64,000 nucleotides of DNA from UBA2357 sp041916775 (GTDB lineage Bacteria > Pseudomonadota > Gammaproteobacteria > Burkholderiales > Rhodocyclaceae). Location: the NCBI GenBank assembly GCA_041916775.1, contig JAYRYZ010000007.1, positions 1-64,000 on the forward strand. Direction: 5' to 3'. The number at the start of each line of letters is the position of its first letter. The first letter of the stretch is position 1. Under the pieces are notes generated by a model. The model searched no databases, was not told the origin of the DNA, and was given only the letters and a program-made list of their open reading frames with translations. The position numbers and the translations under genes are program-made. Below, piece after piece: positions 41,879 through 50,801 of the stretch.

Positions 41879-42621
41879 TGCCGTAGTTGGCGGTTGCGAA
41901 AAATGCCATCCACTTGGAGGTATTCCCCTGTGTCCATATCTGCGAATCCGGGCTCGAACGCAACGGGGTCGAAGCCGAGGTCTGCGAGATGTTGCATCAT
42001 GGGGAGAAAGGTGGCCTGTCCTGCGTATAACGGGCGCAGGGACAACTCAATCTGAATTGCAGCAATCCGCTCCAGGCATTGAGTAGCGCCGGCAAGTACC
42101 TGATGCTCGTAACCCTGCACATCGAGTTTGAGCCACAGGCCACGTCGACTGGCCCATTGTGGCCAATCGGGTAGTGCGTCCAAGCGTTCTATGTTCACGG
42201 TTTCCTCGCCAATTACTACAGATGATGGGGCGTGACGCTGGTGTTCTGCCAGCATGGGTAACAGCGAACTGGAGACGGAGTTGTTGGAAATATGCAGAGT
42301 TTCACAACGCGTGGCATCTCCGAGGGCGATATTTCTGGCAGACCACGCTGCGTCTTGAGTGGAGTTGCGCTGCAACTCCACAAATGCCTTTGCCATCGGT
42401 TCGAATGAAACAATTTCACCCTTGTAACCTAAGGTGCGCAAGCGCTGAGCGTACTGTCCGGTATTTGCACCAACGTCAAGCACCAAATCGATGCCATAGC
42501 TTCGCATCAGCATCATCCGGCGCCCCAGATAGTAGAACGGATTGGTCTGGCGCATGAACACGTAGCCCTTGCGCTTAATTATCAAGCGAATCCAATTATC
42601 GAGTGAGCGAAAAAACAGCAT
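41875..42621 (-). CDS. FkbM family methyltransferase, 248 aa
   Basis: A SAM-dependent methyltransferase: LVLDVGANTGQYAQRLR is the SAM-binding motif I, and GEIVSFEPM and LKLDVQGYEHQVLAG are typical of the FkbM family. These enzymes O-methylate sugars in surface glycans and natural products. A second FkbM gene lies directly upstream. The stop overlaps the glf start. Confidence 0.88.
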   Translation of the reverse strand: MLFFRSLDNWIRLIIKRKGYVFMRQTNPFYYLGRRMMLMRSYGIDLVLDVGANTGQYAQRLRTLGYKGEIVSFEPMAKAFVELQRNSTQDAAWSARNIALGDATRCETLHISNNSVSSSLLPMLAEHQRHAPSSVVIGEETVNIERLDALPDWPQWASRRGLWLKLDVQGYEHQVLAGATQCLERIAAIQIELSLRPLYAGQATFLPMMQHLADLGFDPVAFEPGFADMDTGEYLQVDGIFRNRQLRQ

Positions 42622-42624
42622 TGT

Positions 42625-43554
42625 CTATACCAAGGTATCGTGTACTTCATACTGTTGCGAACTTTCCAGGCGTCCTTCTATGAAGCTCCTGTCGCGTATG
42701 AAAATTTGGTTGAATTTCATTTTTTCCTGGTGACCAGGTGTGATCAATTTGCGGGTTGTCGGATCATACCAATAGGGGCCATTGAATCCAGCGGAAGCAA
42801 GAGTAGACAGGATTTGATCTGGGTTATCGTTGTATCGAGCTAAATGACCGGCCCACATCTCGACAATTATGGCTTGCAGTTCTGGCGCCTTAAGTGTGCT
42901 ACTTGCGCCGCTGATTACCTGAGCTTCGAATCCTTCGACATCGATCTTGATTGCAATAGGGACTCTTTGGTCCAGGATTACATCCAGCGGATGAACTGGA
43001 ACCTCAATGCTGTTTTCTATATCTTCTTCATTGTCTTCATGCAGAACATGGTTGTAGCTCCACAATGAAGATGTGAATCGCAAAAGTCCCGTTTCTTTGG
43101 CGATCCCTATGCGATGTGCCTCCACTTTATCAGCAACATCGTTTGCATATACGTTCTGCATCAATAAATTGAATGTCTTCGGGACGGGCTCGGCTGCAAC
43201 CACGCGACAGCCAACGGCGCGGGCAGCAAGGATTGTATAGACCCCTGCATTTGCCCCAACGTCACAGAACAGATCTTCTGAGCGAAGGAGATGCAGACAG
43301 AACGCCATGTCCGCATATTCTCCCAGACCATATTTCGCGCAAATGGCAACGCTAGATGAAGTAACTGGCCAATTTAGCAATGCACCGCCAACATACGGAA
43401 TAGCTATTTGCCGGGTAGGTGTCAGGTGACTGGCCCCCGCAAGGCGTAGCCACCGCACGATTGCTCTGATTCTTTTTCCCTTATGGAGGGGATGCTTGAA
43501 AACTGCATTTATTGCAGATAAGGTTCGGCGGATCCTGCGAGCTAGATTAAGCAT
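42625..43554 (-). CDS. FkbM family methyltransferase, 309 aa
   Basis: The motif I sequence LFCDVGANAGVYTILAARAVG, AAEPVPKTFNLL and IKIDVEGFEAQVISG match the FkbM family. It has an N-terminal extension of about 90 residues. It lies 3 bp before the next methyltransferase gene. The two share the fold but are not close copies, so two different positions may be methylated. Confidence 0.85.
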   Translation of the reverse strand: MLNLARRIRRTLSAINAVFKHPLHKGKRIRAIVRWLRLAGASHLTPTRQIAIPYVGGALLNWPVTSSSVAICAKYGLGEYADMAFCLHLLRSEDLFCDVGANAGVYTILAARAVGCRVVAAEPVPKTFNLLMQNVYANDVADKVEAHRIGIAKETGLLRFTSSLWSYNHVLHEDNEEDIENSIEVPVHPLDVILDQRVPIAIKIDVEGFEAQVISGASSTLKAPELQAIIVEMWAGHLARYNDNPDQILSTLASAGFNGPYWYDPTTRKLITPGHQEKMKFNQIFIRDRSFIEGRLESSQQYEVHDTLV

Positions 43555-43580
43555 TTTAAATATTTTTGCGAAAAATTGAC

Positions 43581-44852
43581 CTACTTCATTACCCAGCCTT
43601 GTTCGCCAAAAAACTCTAGCAATCGCCGAGTTGCACTCCGTTGATCGATGTTGTCGAAGGCCTTAAGCCTTAATTCGGCGCGCCGCTGCTGCCACTGCTC
43701 GGCTTCCGGTTTAACTAGCCCCTCAAGCAGGGCATCCCAGTCCGAGAACTTCGGACCCGGTGTCATCGATTCGAAATCGAACTGAATGTCGCGGTCACGC
43801 GCGACGTACTGCTCCAAGTCCGGTGTGAGGAACAGAATCGGGCGATCCAGGAGCAGAAAATCCATATAGATGGAAGAATAGTCGCTCACCATCCCCGATA
43901 GGAACGGGAAAAGCGGGTAAACGTCGGATTCGGTACTGAGCACCCACAAGTGACGCCCATGGATGTCTGAGCTTCCTTTCTCGTAGGGGTGAAACTTGAA
44001 GAGGAACTCGAAGCCGTGCTCGTCACAAAATGCGTCCAACTGGGCTAGGCGCTCCCTATCCAGACACAGCGGGGTAGCCCGGGTGTCGCGGAATGTAGGC
44101 GCAACCAAAACAATACGGCGTCTCTGCGTCTGCCATGTGTCGAGTTGCTCCAGCACCTGCATGTCGACGTTCCTGAGCGCTAGCTCCCTAGCCATTCCCG
44201 GCAGGCGTCCGAACCCGTTTCTTGGATAGCCAGTGGTCAGCACATACCGTTGGCGGAATGCCGAGGTGAAGACCTCGTCGCGATAGAAGGCGGAGGTTGT
44301 GACTACCGCCGCGTAACGCGGAATTCGGCCACGCAGGCGCTTGCGAAGTAAGCGGGCCTGCAAAACCAGTGGGGAGGACATGAACTTTCTACCCCTAGCT
44401 TCATTGTGCCATTTGTCCAATTCTATCCGCTTGAATCCAACCCCATGCCAGAGTTGAATTTTTCGCGCACGACACAGCAGAAAACAGCGCCAGCGCTCGC
44501 ACCACTCAATCGAATCCACGACCACTGTCCCACAGCGAGCGAGGAACCACCATGAACTAAGGGATGGAAATTGCATTGCCTCCAAACCATGTTCCTGGAC
44601 CCAAGCAAGTGTGTCCGCACGCTCGGTGATATTGACAATACGCAGTGCGGGAGCTTCTATTAGCGTACTTTCAATAAAAAAATATTTGGTGTTATCAAGG
44701 AATTTTCCATCTCCCCGACCGATCACGGCAATCCAGTCGCGCCGCTTCGGTATGGCTGCGGTGATTGGGGCGAGAAACAGCCAGCCGATCAAGCCATACG
44801 CAATGTCTTTGGTGATTTGGTAGGCTTCCTTCAGAAGGTTAAAGCCGGACAT
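43581..44852 (-). CDS. CDP-glycerol/CDP-ribitol phosphotransferase (TagB/TagF-like)
   Basis: A 423-residue GT-B-type polyol-phosphate transferase. LWHGVGFKRI and MVSDYSSIYMDFLLLDRPILF are the conserved motifs of TagB/TagF-like enzymes (the first with the catalytic His, the second binding the CDP donor). The partner gene next door makes CDP-ribitol by its fold, so ribitol-phosphate is the likely donor. GAGG 8 nt upstream favours the ATG at 44852 (an upstream ORF extends to 44918); it overlaps the end of the previous gene by 14 nt. Confidence 0.85.
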   Translation of the reverse strand: MSGFNLLKEAYQITKDIAYGLIGWLFLAPITAAIPKRRDWIAVIGRGDGKFLDNTKYFFIESTLIEAPALRIVNITERADTLAWVQEHGLEAMQFPSLSSWWFLARCGTVVVDSIEWCERWRCFLLCRARKIQLWHGVGFKRIELDKWHNEARGRKFMSSPLVLQARLLRKRLRGRIPRYAAVVTTSAFYRDEVFTSAFRQRYVLTTGYPRNGFGRLPGMARELALRNVDMQVLEQLDTWQTQRRRIVLVAPTFRDTRATPLCLDRERLAQLDAFCDEHGFEFLFKFHPYEKGSSDIHGRHLWVLSTESDVYPLFPFLSGMVSDYSSIYMDFLLLDRPILFLTPDLEQYVARDRDIQFDFESMTPGPKFSDWDALLEGLVKPEAEQWQQRRAELRLKAFDNIDQRSATRRLLEFFGEQGWVMK

Positions 44853-46209
44853 CGATGACCTCACCTGTCGCATTGGACAGACATGTTGCAAGCGTCGCAC
44901 GTGCCACTCGCTCAGCACTCAGCAGCAACTCAGGGGGCTCATTGCCGAAATTTTCAGTTCGCATAGGTGTAGCCGTTCTTTCGGGGTTTATGGCATTGAT
45001 GCGTACGCCGAACGGTAGAAATTCTTCCGCGAGTGCCTGTACCAAGTTGACGACAGCCGCTTTGGTGGCTGAATAAACACTGTAGCGTGCCCGGCCGCGG
45101 GTGTAGGAGCTTGATGTAAACAATGCGATGCTGCCTCCCGACGGTCGCAACAGATCGAAGGCTTCTTTTGCAATAGCAATGCTCCCACGAAGATTTGTGC
45201 TGAGCTGTTCGTCGATTTGGTCGTATGTTTGCCCAGCAATGAGTCCATTGCGCAAAATACCGGCAGTTCCTATCACTACATCGATCCCTCCAAACCGATC
45301 TAACATTTCGCGCAATGTGTTGCGCACCGCATGCTCATCGGCTATATCAACGCCATCCGCACGTGATACCCCGATGACGCGTGCGCCGCGGAACTCCGCA
45401 ACTTGACGAATGGCGAGGCCGATCCCGCGACTGGCTCCGAAGATAACTATACGCTTGCCTTCGAGGGGGATCGTCTCGAAATCTGACTCACCTGGATTGC
45501 GGGATCTGAGCTGGAAAATGCGATCAGCAAGGTAGATGTCGGAAGGGTAGGTTATCTTGATGTTGTTCACATCCCCTAATACCACTGCTACTTTGCTAAT
45601 GCCGTAATGAAGTATGAGCCCGCAATCGTCTGTAACTTTCAAGGTTGGATCGCTTTCAGCGAGGCGGTGTGCTTTCCTGAGCAACCCGGAGCGGAAGCCT
45701 TGTGGCGTTTGCCCTAGATGCAACCTTGAGCGATCCGGGATGGCGAGAATTCCATTAGCATCATCCACTTGGATGATGGTGTCACTTGCCGGGATGGCCG
45801 TATCCACGGCATTGTGAGTGTCTAGTGCTAGCAGGCAGCGATCAATGGTGGCTGTATCGAGCAGGGGACGAACGGCATCATGAACCAATACCTTGTCGTA
45901 TTTGCCGGGGATGGCGTAAACACCTGCGGCGGAGCTTTGTTGCCGGGTGGTTCCTCCAGTTACGAGTTTCGTGACTTTGCGATACCCGGCACGATTTACA
46001 ATCTCCGTCGTTATGGGTATTGACTCCGAAGCGCATACGACGATGATCTCATCGATAGCGTTGTGGCGCTCGAAAACATCCAATGTATGCTCAAGTACGG
46101 TTTTCCCTGCCAATTTCAGAAATTGTTTTGGCGTTGATGAGCCAAAACGAAGACCGCTGCCTGATGCCAGAATGATTGCGATATTCTTATTGTTTGCATT
46201 GTGATTCAT
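44839..46209 (-). CDS. Bifunctional CDP-ribitol synthase-like protein (IspD-type transferase plus SDR), 456 aa
   Basis: Residues 1-230 form an IspD-like cytidylyltransferase: ILASGSGLRFGSSTPKQF, VLVHDAVRPLL and IPDRSRLHLGQTPQGF. Residues 250-456 form a short-chain dehydrogenase with the NAD(P) motif GASRGIG (258-264) and YxxxK at Y379-K383. This fusion is that of Haemophilus Bcs1/Acs1, which reduces ribulose 5-phosphate and makes CDP-ribitol. The adjoining TagF-like gene supports the same product here. A TarJ-like or other polyol is possible. Confidence 0.83.
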   Translation of the reverse strand: MNHNANNKNIAIILASGSGLRFGSSTPKQFLKLAGKTVLEHTLDVFERHNAIDEIIVVCASESIPITTEIVNRAGYRKVTKLVTGGTTRQQSSAAGVYAIPGKYDKVLVHDAVRPLLDTATIDRCLLALDTHNAVDTAIPASDTIIQVDDANGILAIPDRSRLHLGQTPQGFRSGLLRKAHRLAESDPTLKVTDDCGLILHYGISKVAVVLGDVNNIKITYPSDIYLADRIFQLRSRNPGESDFETIPLEGKRIVIFGASRGIGLAIRQVAEFRGARVIGVSRADGVDIADEHAVRNTLREMLDRFGGIDVVIGTAGILRNGLIAGQTYDQIDEQLSTNLRGSIAIAKEAFDLLRPSGGSIALFTSSSYTRGRARYSVYSATKAAVVNLVQALAEEFLPFGVRINAINPERTATPMRTENFGNEPPELLLSAERVARATLATCLSNATGEVIDVRL

Positions 46210-46342
46210 TGGGTGCCTCGAAGAACCTCAGTTTTCAATAATCTAGACACGAAAGATCAATGACTTGCGTAGGTATTTGCGGGAAAAGGGGTTTTTGAGA
46301 TTTCTTGAGAATTTATTAGTTTTTTCCTCATAATCATTGAGG

Positions 46343-48061
46343 TTAGTTCTTCGGTGTAACAGCCAAGATATGGTCGCAAGCCTGAAGACTGGCTTCGCGG
46401 TGCGCAATGATCACGATGGTTTTGCGACCCGACAATGCCCGTATTGCTTCAGTGAGCGCTGATTCCGTCGCGCCATCCAGCGCACTCGTCGCCTCGTCCA
46501 TGAACAGCACGGGCGGGTCCCGATACAGCGCTCGGGCGATACCAATGCGTTGTCGCTGCCCACCGGAAAGGCGGATGCCCCGATCGCCCACCGGTGTGTC
46601 GTAGCCTTGAGGTAGTTCATTGATCACAAAGTCATGGATTTGCGCAGCGCGGGCAGCTCGTTGCACGGCTTGCATGTCGATTTGTTCAAGGGAGATTCCG
46701 AAGGCAATGTTGGCAGCCACGCTAGCGTCAGCAATGTAGATATGCTGCGGCACATAGCCAATAGCGGCTTGCCAAGCGGGCAGATTTTGGGCTGTGATCG
46801 GCTGACCGTCCACGCTCAGTGTACCGGACTGGGGCGCCAGCAGTCCGAGGAGAATATCCATGACCGTGCTCTTGCCGGCCCCGCTAGGGCCTTTGATGCC
46901 GAGGCTCGCGTTGACCGGAATGACCAGATCGAAGTCCTTGAGTACCTCCTTGTGAGGCGCTGAGGGATAGGCATAGCGGATACCGCTCAGGCGGATTTCC
47001 TGTCGAGGCACGATGGACGGTTGCCCTTTGTTCACTGCGGGTGCACGCGGCAACAACATATCGCGGTGCAGGTTGTCCAGCGTGGCGCTGGCGAACTTGA
47101 GGCGCGCAAAGCCGCGGTACATGATTTGCGCAGCAGGCAGCATGCGATAGGCAGCAAATCCGTAGAGGCCCAGTGCCGGGAGCACGTGGGCAACGTCACC
47201 GCTCTTGAGCAGCAACGTTAACGCAATGAGGATGAGACCGCTGTAGCCGGTCGCTTCGACCAAGTACAGTGGGGCTTGGCTCAGGGTTTCGCTGGCGGCC
47301 ATGTGGCGCGCCTGGGTGCGAGACGCCTGCTGATAGTTCTGCATGTAGGCTGGTTCGGCATGAGTGATCTTGATGTCGCGAATGCCTTGCAAGGCTTCGT
47401 TGCAGGTCTGGTAGCGTTGGCGGTTGGCTTCCACCATTTCGGTGCCGATGCGCATGAGGCGGCGGCGCACCAGCAGATAGATGACGCCGTACAGGCTACT
47501 TACCACGGCCACGATGGCCAGCGCGGTGAGCGGGTTGTAGGCAAACACCAGTGATAGCATGGCCAGCACCACAATGCCTTGCACGATGACTTGCGCGAAC
47601 GGCTGAATCAGATTGGTCATGACCATGTCCACCTCCGCCAAGATGGTCTTGGAGAGCTCCGCACTGTTGCGGCCAATAAAGAACTCGTAGGGCTGGGCCA
47701 GATAGCGCGCCATGAGCCGACTGCTGATGGAATGACGTAGCAGATGGACGAAGCGGTTGAGTATGTGTTGAGTGATGGTCTTGAAGGCGGATGACGCGAC
47801 GACCAATGTAATGGAAGCCACCCCTAGGGCGATGATGAAACTTCGAGGCTGGGTAAAGCCCATCTGGTCGTAGAGGCCTTGCATCCAGGAGTTTTCGTGA
47901 ATCACCCCGGGCCGCGCCAACACGGATAGAAAGGGCATGATGGAGATAACCCCCAACATTTCAGCCAAGGCCATAAGGAGGGACAGCAGCAGCATGCCCA
48001 AGGCCTTGCGCTGCTCGGCCGGGGTAAACAGTTGCCAAACTTTTCTGAGGGTATGGGGCAC
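46343..48061 (-). CDS. ABC transporter, fused permease and ATPase (lipid-linked glycan flippase type)
   Basis: 572 residues. Six membrane segments within residues 20-310 are followed by an ATPase with Walker A GPSGAGKST, signature LSGGQRQR, Walker B VLFMDEAT and a downstream His (HREASL). The layout is that of MsbA/PglK-type half-transporters, which flip lipid-linked oligosaccharides. Its place at the end of the glycan cluster fits export of that product. A 133-bp AT-rich gap separates it from the next gene. Confidence 0.85.
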   Translation of the reverse strand: MPHTLRKVWQLFTPAEQRKALGMLLLSLLMALAEMLGVISIMPFLSVLARPGVIHENSWMQGLYDQMGFTQPRSFIIALGVASITLVVASSAFKTITQHILNRFVHLLRHSISSRLMARYLAQPYEFFIGRNSAELSKTILAEVDMVMTNLIQPFAQVIVQGIVVLAMLSLVFAYNPLTALAIVAVVSSLYGVIYLLVRRRLMRIGTEMVEANRQRYQTCNEALQGIRDIKITHAEPAYMQNYQQASRTQARHMAASETLSQAPLYLVEATGYSGLILIALTLLLKSGDVAHVLPALGLYGFAAYRMLPAAQIMYRGFARLKFASATLDNLHRDMLLPRAPAVNKGQPSIVPRQEIRLSGIRYAYPSAPHKEVLKDFDLVIPVNASLGIKGPSGAGKSTVMDILLGLLAPQSGTLSVDGQPITAQNLPAWQAAIGYVPQHIYIADASVAANIAFGISLEQIDMQAVQRAARAAQIHDFVINELPQGYDTPVGDRGIRLSGGQRQRIGIARALYRDPPVLFMDEATSALDGATESALTEAIRALSGRKTIVIIAHREASLQACDHILAVTPKN

Positions 48062-48137
48062 GGGGTATCTTGGCAGACGGTTGATTTGAAAAAGATCCTG
48101 CGCTTGGTCAGAGAGATCAAGAGGTCAAACAGCGACC

Positions 48138-48434
48138 TCAGGACTTGAGATGTTTGAGCGCAACATGGCTTCGCGCAAGATGGCATCCATGCGCGTTTGC
48201 TAGCCCTTGCGCTGGCTTTTGAGCCGGGTCAGCACCCGCATCAATCCGCACCGAGGCGTGCGTCTTGATGGGGTTGAGAAACGGGTTGGGCACGGCTTTC
48301 GCCCAGAAGGTCGCATCCAAAAGTGGATTATCGCTGTAATCGATTTTGTCGTTCGGCTGCTCTGCTAGCGCTTTGAGCTCAGCCTGACGCGCTTCGGTAA
48401 GCCGCGGCAATTCGCCTTGCTTGTACCTGAACAT
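48138..48434 (-). pseudogene. brnA-like antitoxin gene, disrupted copy
   Basis: The first 66 codons encode a protein similar to the intact BrnA at 49096-49401 (about three quarters identical). A 2-bp deletion near 48236 shifts the frame after VRIDA. In the ancestral frame a TAG replaces the Tyr codon of the GYQT motif about 14 codons later. Both changes inactivate it. Confidence 0.75.
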
Positions 48435-48510
48435 GCTGATAACGCCTCTGCTCGTTTCGGTCCACGCGACGGCGACTGATGATGCGCAACCTCGATGTCC
48501 TCGTCTTCAT
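48431..48510 (-). pseudogene. brnT tail remnant, copy 1
   Basis: MKTRTSRLRIISRRRVDRNE and QRRYQH match the C-terminal strand and helix expected of BrnT toxins, but the first two-thirds of the gene are missing. The frame has lost the stop present in copy 2 and runs on into the brnA region. Confidence 0.5.
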
Positions 48511-48575
48511 GAGCTCTTGCTCTGTAAGTTCACCTCGCAGGTCATGCCAGCTTGGACTCAGTATGTCGAATCCGT

Positions 48576-49082
48576 TCAGGTGCCGTTTGGAACCTGCCCC
48601 GCGCTCGGCCACGCCTTCAACACTGCCGCGATCAACGTCGCCAGCGGAATCGCGAAGAACACCCCCCAGAACCCCCACACCCCGCCGAAAGCCAGCACCG
48701 CCGTGATGATGGCGATGGGGTGGAGGTTGACGACCTCGGCGAAGAGCAGGGGGGCGAGGAGGTAGCCGTCCAGGAACTGGATGATGCCGTATGCGGCGAG
48801 CACGTACCAGAACTCCGGCTGAAGGCCGAAGTGGAAGTAGGCGACGGCGGCGACCGGGATGGTGACGACCGCGGCGCCGATGTAGGGCACCACCACCGAC
48901 AGGCCCACGGTGAGCGACAGCAGCATGGTGTAGGGCAGACCGAGCCAGGCGAAGGTGACGTAGCTCACCACCCACACGATGATGATCTCCATGAACTTGC
49001 CGCGCACATAGTTGCCGACCCCTGCGTTGGCGTCGGCCCAGACCTGGTTCAACAGGCTGCGCTCGGTGGGGAGGAAGCGAGA
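48576..49082 (-). pseudogene. Duplicated 3' end of the AI-2E family transporter gene
   Basis: An open 158-codon fragment (from Met at 49052) almost identical to the last part of the full gene at 49537-50604. It includes VSYVTFAWLGLPYTMLLSLT, the region of the last membrane segments. It lacks the N-terminal half and any promoter of its own, so it is probably not functional. Confidence 0.8.
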
Positions 49083-49095
49083 GCGTGCGCGTGAT

Positions 49096-49401
49096 TCATG
49101 ACTTGTGATGCATTGAGCGCAACATGGCTTCGCGCAGGATGGCGTTCATGCGCGTTTGGTAGCCCTTGCCCTGGCTTTTGAGCCAGGCCAGCACATCCGC
49201 ATCAATCCGTACCGAGGCGTGCGTCTTTATGGGCTTGAAGAACGGGTTGGGCGCGGCGTTCGCCCAAAAGCTCTCATCCAAGGGGGGAATGTCGCTGTAA
49301 TCGATTTCGTCGTCCCGCTGCTCCGCTAGTGCTTTGAGCTCAGCCCGACGCTCTTCGGTCAGCGGCGGCAACTTGCCTTGCTTGTATCTAACCATGCTCA
49401 T
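49096..49401 (-). CDS. brnA: BrnA-like antitoxin (DUF4415), intact copy
   Basis: A 101-residue protein with KTHASVRIDADVLAWLKSQG and YQTRMNAILREAML. These are the ribbon-helix-helix features of BrnA antitoxins. It normally neutralises BrnT and represses brnTA. The upstream gene encodes only a BrnT tail, so its partner has been lost. An upstream Met at 49437 is also in frame; ATG AGC ATG at 49401 is preferred because it overlaps the brnT-tail stop as in intact brnTA. Confidence 0.78.
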   Translation of the reverse strand: MSMVRYKQGKLPPLTEERRAELKALAEQRDDEIDYSDIPPLDESFWANAAPNPFFKPIKTHASVRIDADVLAWLKSQGKGYQTRMNAILREAMLRSMHHKS

Positions 49402-49471
49402 AACGCCTCCGTTCGTTTCGGTCCACGCGACGGGCACTGATGACGAGCAACCTCGATTTCCTTGTCTTCAT
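49388..49471 (-). pseudogene. brnT: brnT toxin tail, copy 2
   Basis: MKTRKSRLLVISARRVDRNE, then RRRYEHG and a stop at 49388-49390, match the C-terminal ISARxxxRxERRxYE motif of BrnT. The N-terminal part is missing; the fragment is joined to sequence behind the transporter's stop codon. It overlaps the brnA start in the usual brnTA way. Confidence 0.6.
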
Positions 49472-49536
49472 GAGCATTTGCTCCGTACGTCTACGTCGCA
49501 GGTCATGCCAGCTTGAAATCAGTATGTCGTATTCGT

Positions 49537-50604
49537 TCAGGTGCTGTTCGGAACCTGTACCGCGCTCGGCCACGCCTTCAACACTGCCGCGATCAACGTC
49601 GCCAGCGGAATCGCGAAGAACACCCCCCAGAACCCCCACACCCCGCCGAAAACCAGCACCGCCGTGATGATGGCGATGGGGTGGAGGTTGACGACCTCGG
49701 CGAAGAGCAGGGGGGCGAGGAGGTTGCCGTCCAGGAACTGGATGATGCCGTATGCGGCGAGCACGTACCAGAACTCCGGCTGAAGGCCGAAGTGGAAGTA
49801 GGCGACGGCGGCGACCGGGATGGTGACGACCGCGGCGCCGATGTAGGGTACCACCACCGACAGGCCCACGGTGAGCGACAGCAGCATGGTGTAGGGCAGG
49901 CCCAGCCAGGCGAAGGTGATGTAGCTCACCACCCATACGATGATGATCTCCATGAACTTGCCGCGCACATAGTTGCCGACCCCTGCGTTGGCGTCGGCCC
50001 AGACCTGGTTCACCAGGCTGCGCTCGGTGGGGAGGAAGCGCAGGCACCACGCGATGATGGCGTGCTTGTCCTTCAACATGAAGAACACCAGTAGCGGCAC
50101 CAACACCAGGTAGACCAGGAAGGTCACCAGATGCACGGCAGACGATAGCGACAGCAGGATCAGGTTCTGCCCGAACTGGGTGATGTTCATGCGCAGCGAC
50201 ACCAATAGATCCAGCACCTGCTGCTCGGAGAAGATCGCCGGGTACTGCTCCGGGAGCTGCAACAGCAGGTTTTGCGCCTTGGTGACGATGGCGGGCAGCT
50301 CGCGCGCGAACTGGCTGAGTTGCCCTGCCAGAAGAGGCAACAGCAGCAACATGGTGATGATGAAGATCGACAGGAACAGGCTGAACACCAGCCACACCGC
50401 GACGATGCGCGCCAGGCCGCGACGCTCCAGTTGGCGGACGGCGGCCTCGAGCAGGTAGGCGATGACCACGCTCGCGAGCAGTGGGGCAATGAGCTTGCCG
50501 GCGATGAGGATGATGGCGAGCCCGATCGTCAGCACGAGCGCGAGCAGCACTACCTGCGGGTCGGAGAAGTGCCGGTCTGACCAGTTCTTGAGGTAATGAA
50601 GCAT
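49537..50604 (-). CDS. AI-2E family transporter (PerM/YdiK type)
   Basis: 355 residues with about eight membrane segments, including clusters near the N-terminus (about 18-60) and the C-terminus (about 210-330: LGLPYTMLLSLTVGLSVVVPYIGAAVV as hydrophobic core). The central soluble stretch LPEQYPAIFSEQQVLDLLVSL is typical. The family exports autoinducer-2 or other solutes; the substrate is unknown here. Its 3' half has been duplicated downstream (48576-49082). Confidence 0.88.
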   Translation of the reverse strand: MLHYLKNWSDRHFSDPQVVLLALVLTIGLAIILIAGKLIAPLLASVVIAYLLEAAVRQLERRGLARIVAVWLVFSLFLSIFIITMLLLLPLLAGQLSQFARELPAIVTKAQNLLLQLPEQYPAIFSEQQVLDLLVSLRMNITQFGQNLILLSLSSAVHLVTFLVYLVLVPLLVFFMLKDKHAIIAWCLRFLPTERSLVNQVWADANAGVGNYVRGKFMEIIIVWVVSYITFAWLGLPYTMLLSLTVGLSVVVPYIGAAVVTIPVAAVAYFHFGLQPEFWYVLAAYGIIQFLDGNLLAPLLFAEVVNLHPIAIITAVLVFGGVWGFWGVFFAIPLATLIAAVLKAWPSAVQVPNST

Positions 50605-50801
50605 GGGCGGTGAAGTCCTGTGGGTGCGCGCTCCGGGGGGACAGCGATGAGCTTAGCCGATCCTGCGCGTATGGTGCAGGCCGAGCGGCGTGACGCGTTG
50701 TGACACGCACCAGACGCACCGCGGGCGGGATTCGGCAATAATGACGTGCGGATTGATCCCACGGAGAACGACATGCTGATCCTCAAGGGGCGCGGGCTGT
50801 G

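Larger units (their letters stand above)
48140..50038. repeat. Tandem segmental duplication (two copies of about 940 bp)
   Basis: 48140-49082 and about 49098-50038 are tandem copies, each made of the 3' part of an AI-2E transporter gene, a brnT tail and a brnA gene. The transporter segments differ at about ten of 480 positions, whereas the brnT/brnA segments are clearly more diverged. Confidence 0.8.

Noticed and set aside
48379..48975. A 198-codon minus-strand frame over the duplicated region
   Set aside because: It joins off-frame transporter sequence to the brnT tail; the repeated segment's true frame is that of the AI-2E transporter.
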